From Schizophyllum amplum (lineage: Eukaryota; Basidiomycota; Agaricomycetes; Agaricales; Schizophyllaceae), in NCBI GenBank assembly GCA_007026445.1, contig VDMD01000290.1, positions 1 through 14,515 of the forward strand: a DNA stretch of 14,515 nucleotides, in the 5' to 3' direction. The notes under the pieces are model-generated. The model was not told where the DNA came from, did not search any database, and saw only the letters and a program-made list of their open reading frames with translations. Below are positions 10,208-14,515 of the stretch, one piece after another. The position numbers were made by a program, and so were the translations under genes. The number at the start of each line of letters is the position of its first letter. Positions within the stretch are counted from its first letter, which is position 1.

Positions 10208-10308
10208 GAATGAGGAGGCGAAGGGTCCGAGTGCCGTGGCAAGAAGTCCATGTGCCGAGGCAGGAGGTCCACGATAAGTCCAATCGGAGTGCCCGAGGCA
10301 AGCGGTCC
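10208..10308 (-). repeat. Degenerate 21-base tandem repeat, three units plus one displaced
   Basis: On the minus strand three adjacent 21-base units start with GGACC or GGACT and contain a TGCCTCGGCAC-like core: 10250-10270, 10229-10249 and 10208-10228. A fourth, 23-base copy lies at 10286-10308, separated by 15 bases. In one minus frame the units encode a seven-residue repeat of the type DFLPRHS. It is a different unit from the 18-base array 56 bases away. Confidence 0.6.
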
Positions 10309-10336
10309 GTATGCCCAAGTCCAATATATGTCCGAA

Positions 10337-11599
10337 TCAGTGGGAGTTCCCCGTACCCTCCCCTGACTGATCGTCCGTTCTGCGCTGTTGCTTTGCCCAA
10401 CGAAGTCCGCAGGCGTTGCAGAGGGTTTTCGGGCCCAGAGGTCCCTTGAAGAGCCATCAGACGTAAGCCAAAGATGAGGATAACAACAAACCTTCCGCCA
10501 CTCAGGCGAATCTGTCCTCCCGCATGTGATGCAGACGTACTGCTCGCCCGCATGAGACTTTTTCTGAAAGTACAATCAGGCACACCAGAGGACATGTCGG
10601 TATACACGTACCCTTTTCTTCTTACTAGATCCGTCTTCGTCGTCCTCTGGCGCAGCCGCATGCACAGGGGCGCTATAGGAGGGACCTCCATACATCGCGC
10701 TCGCGTCATAGCCAGTCCTGGTTACTGGGCTGCTGACAACGTCGCTATAATATGATATCTGTGTAGCTGGACCATGTGGGTACGCCAAAGACCCGGTCGC
10801 GTACGAAGATGTGGTAGCCGGGTACGAAGAGGAACTAGTGAAAGAGTTGGCTGCAGTCGCTGTAGCAGACGACACGGTGGCTGGTGCAGGTTGTTGGCTT
10901 CGAAGCTCGACCAGACGCTGTTGCAAGCGCTCGTTCTCGATCTTGAGGTCAAAGAAAGTGTTCAACCTGTATAAATCAGTCGCGCGTTCAGTTGGAAAGA
11001 AGTTGGCACTTACATTGCTGTATTCCTGCTTGGGTACGGCCTCGCCATCGCAAAGAAGCACCAGCACTGAGACCTATCAGGCTGATAGTGCGGGTAACCC
11101 TTGATCTCAAATAAGATCTCTTCCGAAGGTTGTTGCTGAACGTGCCCGTGCATCTGCTGGTGGTGGTACGCCGCCGTGATCGTGTGTGGCGCGTCCTTAT
11201 TGCTGTTGCACTTCAAACGCACGTACGCCAGCAGCTCCTGCTCAGTGTTGATGCTATCGTGGAACGCTGTCTGGAACACATGCTGATCGTCCTCTGGCAA
11301 TTAATCAAGAGTCAGGGCAGTCAACGGGGAAGGGGTGCGTACGCACGATTCATGAGCTCAGTGAGGTCGAGGTCAATGACATCCGCGTCCCTCCAGCCAA
11401 GGAGTTCCTCAACCGCCGCACCGCAATACAAGATCTTTGGATTTGGTACGGCTAGCACAAGAATAATGGCGTCCGCGAGCTCGGTGATGAGGAGATCTGC
11501 CCAGCGCTTACGTTTGGTGAACTCAAAGAGCTGCGCTGCGCCAGGCCCCGAGGTGGACTTCTGGAGGGAAGGGGGGAAGCGTCCGGGGACCGTGGACAT
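10337..11599 (-). CDS. wc-2: White Collar-2 type PAS/GATA transcription factor
   Basis: WC-2 pairs with the flavin photoreceptor WC-1 to activate blue-light genes; basidiomycete versions control fruiting and light tolerance. ATG 11599 ([10 protein letters not shown]) has a CACC context. Exons are 11599-11347, 11293-11014, 10966-10612, 10563-10492 and 10444-10337; introns are 53, 47, 48 and 47 bases. Lengths sum to 1068 bases, 355 residues, with no frame correction. A single PAS domain covers about residues 30-160 ([20 protein letters not shown], then [19 protein letters not shown] and [16 protein letters not shown]). It has no LOV cysteine motif, so it is not itself a flavin sensor. [18 protein letters not shown] forms a short coiled coil, then a Ser/Thr/Ala/Tyr-rich linker, a basic SSKKKRKK (probable nuclear signal), and a GATA finger C307-x2-C310-x18-C329-x2-C332, the 18-residue loop typical of White Collar proteins. 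Intron 4 splits the finger between its cysteine pairs. Confidence 0.95.
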
Positions 11600-12090
11600 G
11601 GTGGTAGAGAGCAAGAGGCTAGAGCTAAATTAAGGGGGACGACGCGCTCCAAGGCGGCACGCGATCGCGCGCGTCAAGCGCCGGAGCCGGCCGGACGCCG
11701 GAGCGGACAACAACAATGCTTGCCATAAAAGGTAATGCGCGTCCTTCGCAGGCCCGCTCCGCAAGCCCCCTCAATCTTCACTTTGAACGCGAAGATAGGA
11801 CGTCTGGCATTGCAACCATAATTCCCCATAATTCCCTAGATAAACACAATAAGCGACAGTCCCATTCAGTGAACCCTTGCGACCCCCTTGAACACAGCAC
11901 CAGATTGAACGATACAGCAGAAGACTAGATTCAGAACATTGGGAGTAGTGTACCTCTATGTATATGGTTATTTGTAGTCAGTTTCGTCCGCCCATTCCAC
12001 GTTGAAAGAAAGTATCGGGTCCTCAGTCGGTGGTGTAGTCATCCGCGCTGTCGAGGGACCCGCACCCAACAAAAACAAGAATAAAAAGGA
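11600..12090. promoter_or_regulatory. wc-2 upstream region and dehydrogenase 3' flank
   Basis: The 491 bases hold the promoter of wc-2 (read leftward) and the 3' flank of the dehydrogenase. Next to wc-2 is a very GC-rich block (11640-11703) with CGATCGCGCGCG and repeated GCCGG. Farther up lie two GATA cores (11794-11797 and 11839-11842) and a short direct repeat ATAATTCCC (about 11819-11836). No open frame here looks like a gene. Regulatory use of the GATA cores is inference only, since such tetramers occur often by chance. Confidence 0.35.
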
Positions 12091-13633
12091 TTAGATGATG
12101 CAGTAGCCGCCGTCAACACGGACTTCGGCGCCGGTCATGAACCGCGACGCGTCACTGCGAGGAAGACGATGGCACCCTGCAAATGATGAGTTCAGTGTCA
12201 CTTCAGAAAACGGGGGCAACTCACAGAGAGATCGTCGGGTTCACCCATCTGCATCAACGGTAAGCTGAGGCACTGAGAAGGTGGAAAAATGACGTACGCG
12301 ACCCATGGGCGTCAAACTCTCCCAGGTTTTCTACAGACAAACAGAGTCAGCGATGGGGCCGCGGGGGCACTAGCGATAATCACTGACCTTGAGCTCCTGA
12401 TCGTGTTGCAAGATAGTCCGCGTGAGCTTCGTCAACATGTAACCCGGGCTATGGACGCGTTAAGTCTCGACTTGTGTGACGAAGAGTCCTGAACATACCT
12501 GAGAACATTGACCCGAACGCCCTTCTTCGCCCACTCGACACCCAGCGACGATGCCATGTGTCGCACCGCAGCCTTGGACGCGTTGTACGGCGTTTGCGGC
12601 TAATCAATCCATGTTAAACCGACGGACAGTCCATGACGAAGCGAGCAGTCAGCCGACGAACCTGGGGAATGTTGACAATCTGCAAGTAGAATGTCAGTAC
12701 GACACGCTCCGAGGCACGATGACCGAATGGCAGGGACTGACGTTGGGCGCTCATGCTGGCCACCAGAACGATGGAGCCTCCGCCGGCAGGAATCATGTTC
12801 CGCGCGGCCTCACGCGCGGTGAAGAAGGCCACGTGGACGTTGATGTCGTACAAGCGCTTTATCCGGTCGAAGGGGTAGCTGTTGAAGTGGTATTAGGGAA
12901 GTTCATATAGATAACCTAGATGAAAACTCACTCAAAAGCAGAGTAGTTCTCGACGATACCTAGTGCAACATGAGTATAAGGGTCACAACATAGCGCACAG
13001 CAGACGTACCCGCAGACGCGGACAACACTGTCGACCGCGACCGAACGTGGAGGTCACGGTGGCGACGCCTTCCTGCACTGAACGCTCCGAAGACACATCA
13101 CATTCGACACCAATGATCTTCACGTCCTCCGGCTTCAGGTCGCTGTTCACTTCACCAACGTGTTCAGTCGCCGGTCAACGGAAAAGTGGAATTTCACGGA
13201 CCCGTGGCGTAGTTCGCCAACTCGGATGCTGCAGCCTCCGCTTCGTCCTGCTTGAGGTCGACTATTGCTAGTGACGTGCATCGCTGTCATGTTTCCTCTG
13301 TGAGTGAAAGTTGGGACAGTTCCAGAATGTTCGACGCACGAGTCAACGAAGGCCTTGCAGAACTCATTGCCCAGACCCCGCGCGGCGCCGGTGATCATGC
13401 AGACCTGGACATGAAGCCGTAAGCCCCCGCTCCCTTCCCCTCAACCACGACCCACTCACCTTGTTCGCCATAGAGAACTGAGGGAGAGAGGCAGGCGCCA
13501 ATGCAGATGCTGTCTGCGAGAACTGACGCGCACTTTGGCGCGCCACGACCGCCGAAGCGCGGGGAAGAAGCGCAAGTCTATGAGGCGCGCTCCGCAGCGC
13601 GATACGGCCAGCAGCTACGGTCGCCGGCGACAT
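12091..13633 (-). CDS. Short-chain dehydrogenase/reductase with mitochondrial-type leader
   Basis: This is a classical SDR, an NAD(P)(H)-dependent alcohol/ketone oxidoreductase, closest in feel to fungal sorbose reductase or mannitol dehydrogenase-like enzymes. ATG 13633 opens a 58-residue first exon rich in Arg, Ala and Ser without acidic residues (LRSAPHRLALLPRASAVVAR, then RQFSQTAS), a mitochondrial presequence. Cofactor motif TGAARGLG is at 63-70, SASAG replaces NNAG, and the catalytic set is S205, Y218 and K222 (YNASK). PGYMLTKL follows, and the end is GAEVRVDGGYCII. Twelve exons: 13633-13460, 13404-13340, 13283-13202, 13142-13010, 12959-12932, 12878-12742, 12679-12662, 12599-12499, 12448-12388, 12330-12298, 12248-12225 and 12176-12091. 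Net corrections are needed near 13282, 13202, 13025, 12742 (one extra base) and 12157; the result is 314 residues. Substrate is not decided by the sequence. Confidence 0.88.
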
Positions 13634-13644
13634 GGCGGACTATT

Positions 13645-13683
13645 AGGAAGAGGGTCTAGGTAGGAAGGAAGGAAGAGGAGGAA
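13645..13683 (-). promoter_or_regulatory. Pyrimidine-rich leader of the dehydrogenase
   Basis: Directly upstream of ATG 13633, the minus strand is an almost pure C/T tract (CTTCCTCCTCTTCCTTCC type). CT-rich tracts just before the start are common in fungal core promoters and leaders. This is a compositional call only. Confidence 0.4.
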
Positions 13684-14149
13684 TCCGAAGAGGGCGGCGG
13701 AGGAGGATGATGGTTGAAAAGAAGGATGGCCCCGCTAACGGGGTTATCAAATACAAAATATTTTTTACCCCGCGGTGCCGCGCGTGCCGTGGGGGTAGCT
13801 CCGGTCCCAGGATGCGCCCCATGGCCGGCCGATCGTGTACGGCCTCGCTCAGGCCTCGCTGCGCCCTGTCCTATGTGGAGGGCGTGCATAGCTGGTATAT
13901 TCTACTAGTGAAAACATAGAGGTAACAGGAGGTAGCCATAGATGTGGAGGGGTATGTCAAGCAGGTAGTGTATAATGGAGCGAAAAGTCGCGCCGGCAAA
14001 GAGCGTGCAGCCGATATATGCGGCGAAGAGAAGAAGAGAGCGGGCGATAAGTAAACAACAGCGAGAAAGATCCAACCCAGCAAGCGAAGAGGCGACGAGG
14101 TAGCGAAATAATGAAAACAAAAAGGGCCAACGGAGACGAATAGAGAAGG
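13684..14149. other. Intergenic region upstream of the dehydrogenase
   Basis: This contains the rest of the dehydrogenase promoter and the 3' flank of the coiled-coil gene. An AT-rich block (13744-13768, including AAATATTTTTTAC in mixed order) sits between two inverted repeats at 13730-13743 and 13766-13797. From 13910 to 14150 the sequence is purine-rich without gene-like frames. Confidence 0.4.
13730..13743. repeat. Perfect short inverted repeat
   Basis: CCCCGCTAACGGGG is a 5-base stem with a 4-base centre, about 100 bases upstream of the dehydrogenase start. It could be an operator-like palindrome; no binding protein can be named. Confidence 0.35.
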
Positions 14150-14515
14150 TTACAGACACGCGAACTTGGACTTGCGTTTTTGTAGCTCCTCCATTCGCGA
14201 GTCTAGTTGTTGTCGTGCCCGTTCCTTGGCTCGGCGCTCCTCATCCAGCCGCTGCTCCAAAGACTGCTTCTCTTCCACCACAGACCTCCGCACATTGGTC
14301 ACCTCGCGCTTGGCCTCTTCGAGTTCCCGACGCAATGCCTCCATCTTCGTGTTCAGCGTGTCGCGTTCTCTTGCGAGCTCGGTCGCGTGCATGCGCGCCT
14401 TACGAACTGGAATCATCATTAGCGACGGTATCATAACAAGGACGGGGCATAACGTACGGTTCTTCTCCGAGTCGCCCAAAGACGTCTCGAGGGTGGATAC
14501 AAGGTCCATGTGCGT
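14150..14515 (-). CDS. C-terminal end of a coiled-coil protein (5' partial)
   Basis: The last two exons of a longer minus-strand gene are visible. Exon 14515-14458 is open from the window edge (THMDLVSTLETSLGDSEKN). Intron 14407-14457 (51 bases, GTACGT...CAG) is followed by exon 14406-14150, ending TAA at 14152-14150. Splicing joins C and TT as Leu (SEKNLRKARMHATELARERD). The 105 visible residues are almost continuous heptad coiled coil rich in Glu, Arg and Lys (EEKQSLEQRLDEERRAKERA) and end in LQKRKSKFACL. The end is not a CaaX box, since the Cys is second from last. Such tails occur in kinesin-like and other cytoskeletal proteins, but the diagnostic domain would be outside the window, so I do not name it. 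No frame correction is needed. Confidence 0.8.
   Translation of the reverse strand, partial: THMDLVSTLETSLGDSEKNRTLCPVLVMIPSLMMIPVRKARMHATELARERDTLNTKMEALRRELEEAKREVTNVRRSVVEEKQSLEQRLDEERRAKERARQQLDSRMEELQKRKSKFACL

Larger units (their letters stand above)
9589..10336. other. Intergenic region between wc-2 and the RBR gene
   Basis: This carries the 3' flank of the WC-2 gene and the promoter and leader of the RBR ligase, both read on minus. The wc-2 side (10039-10308) is made of degenerate tandem repeats listed separately. The RBR side includes an AT-rich patch at about 9955-9990 (AAATTATTGATACCCTATAA). Long minus-strand open frames run through it but their composition is not protein-like outside the repeat. 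Confidence 0.45.

Noticed and set aside
10576..10611. wc-2 ending after the basic stretch without a GATA finger
   Set aside because: That stop arises only by reading into intron 3. The GTACGT...TTTCAG intron at 10564-10611 restores the frame into a complete GATA finger.
11716..11928. 70-residue plus-strand frame upstream of wc-2
   Set aside because: Its composition is not protein-like, and it sits in the region expected to be promoter and 3' flank.
1..14515. CRISPR array, transposon or secondary-metabolite cluster
   Set aside because: There are no spaced identical repeats, no transposase or reverse transcriptase motifs, and no synthase genes. The gene content is ordinary for a basidiomycete chromosome.

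Overview
The window looks like nuclear DNA of a filamentous basidiomycete, most likely an agaricomycete. It is GC-rich and compactly packed with genes. The genes are cut by many introns of 47-62 bases, often with GTGCGT or GTGAGT donors, and several products are typical of that group. There are no bacterial features, mobile elements, tRNA or rRNA genes, or CRISPR arrays that I can support.

Layout: (1) bases 1-1076 (+), the 3' part of RPF2, a Brix-domain ribosome assembly factor; (2) 1324-2589 (+), the Arp2/3 complex WD40 subunit (ARC40/ARPC1); (3) about 2740-2989 (-), a possible small coiled-coil protein gene; (4) 3563-5937 (+), a long disordered protein with a conserved-looking C-terminal module that I do not recognise; (5) 6423-9588 (-), an RBR-type E3 ubiquitin ligase with two N-terminal CCCH zinc fingers and a C-terminal CaaX motif; (6) 10337-11599 (-), a White Collar-2 type PAS/GATA photoreceptor-complex transcription factor; (7) 12091-13633 (-), a short-chain dehydrogenase with a mitochondrial-type leader and 12 exons; (8) 14150-14515 (-), the 3' end of a coiled-coil protein gene that continues past the window.

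The genes are not an operon or an obvious pathway. They cover ribosome biogenesis, actin branching, ubiquitination, light signalling and redox metabolism, which is ordinary fungal housekeeping and regulation.

The most striking property is technical. RPF2, ARC40, the disordered protein, the dehydrogenase and the RBR ligase all need one-base frame corrections, while introns and flanking coding stretches look intact. Nearly all are missing bases, often in short runs of C or G. When the missing bases are counted back in, the total coding lengths become multiples of three. The wc-2 gene and the terminal coiled-coil gene need no correction. This looks like consensus sequence error rather than gene decay, so the genes are annotated as CDS with the breaks noted. 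The most interesting biological points are the prenylation motif and altered IBR ligand of the RBR ligase, the possible intron-retention isoform of WC-2 with a repeat-encoded tail, the 18- and 21-base tandem repeats behind wc-2, and the likely missed small gene behind ARC40.
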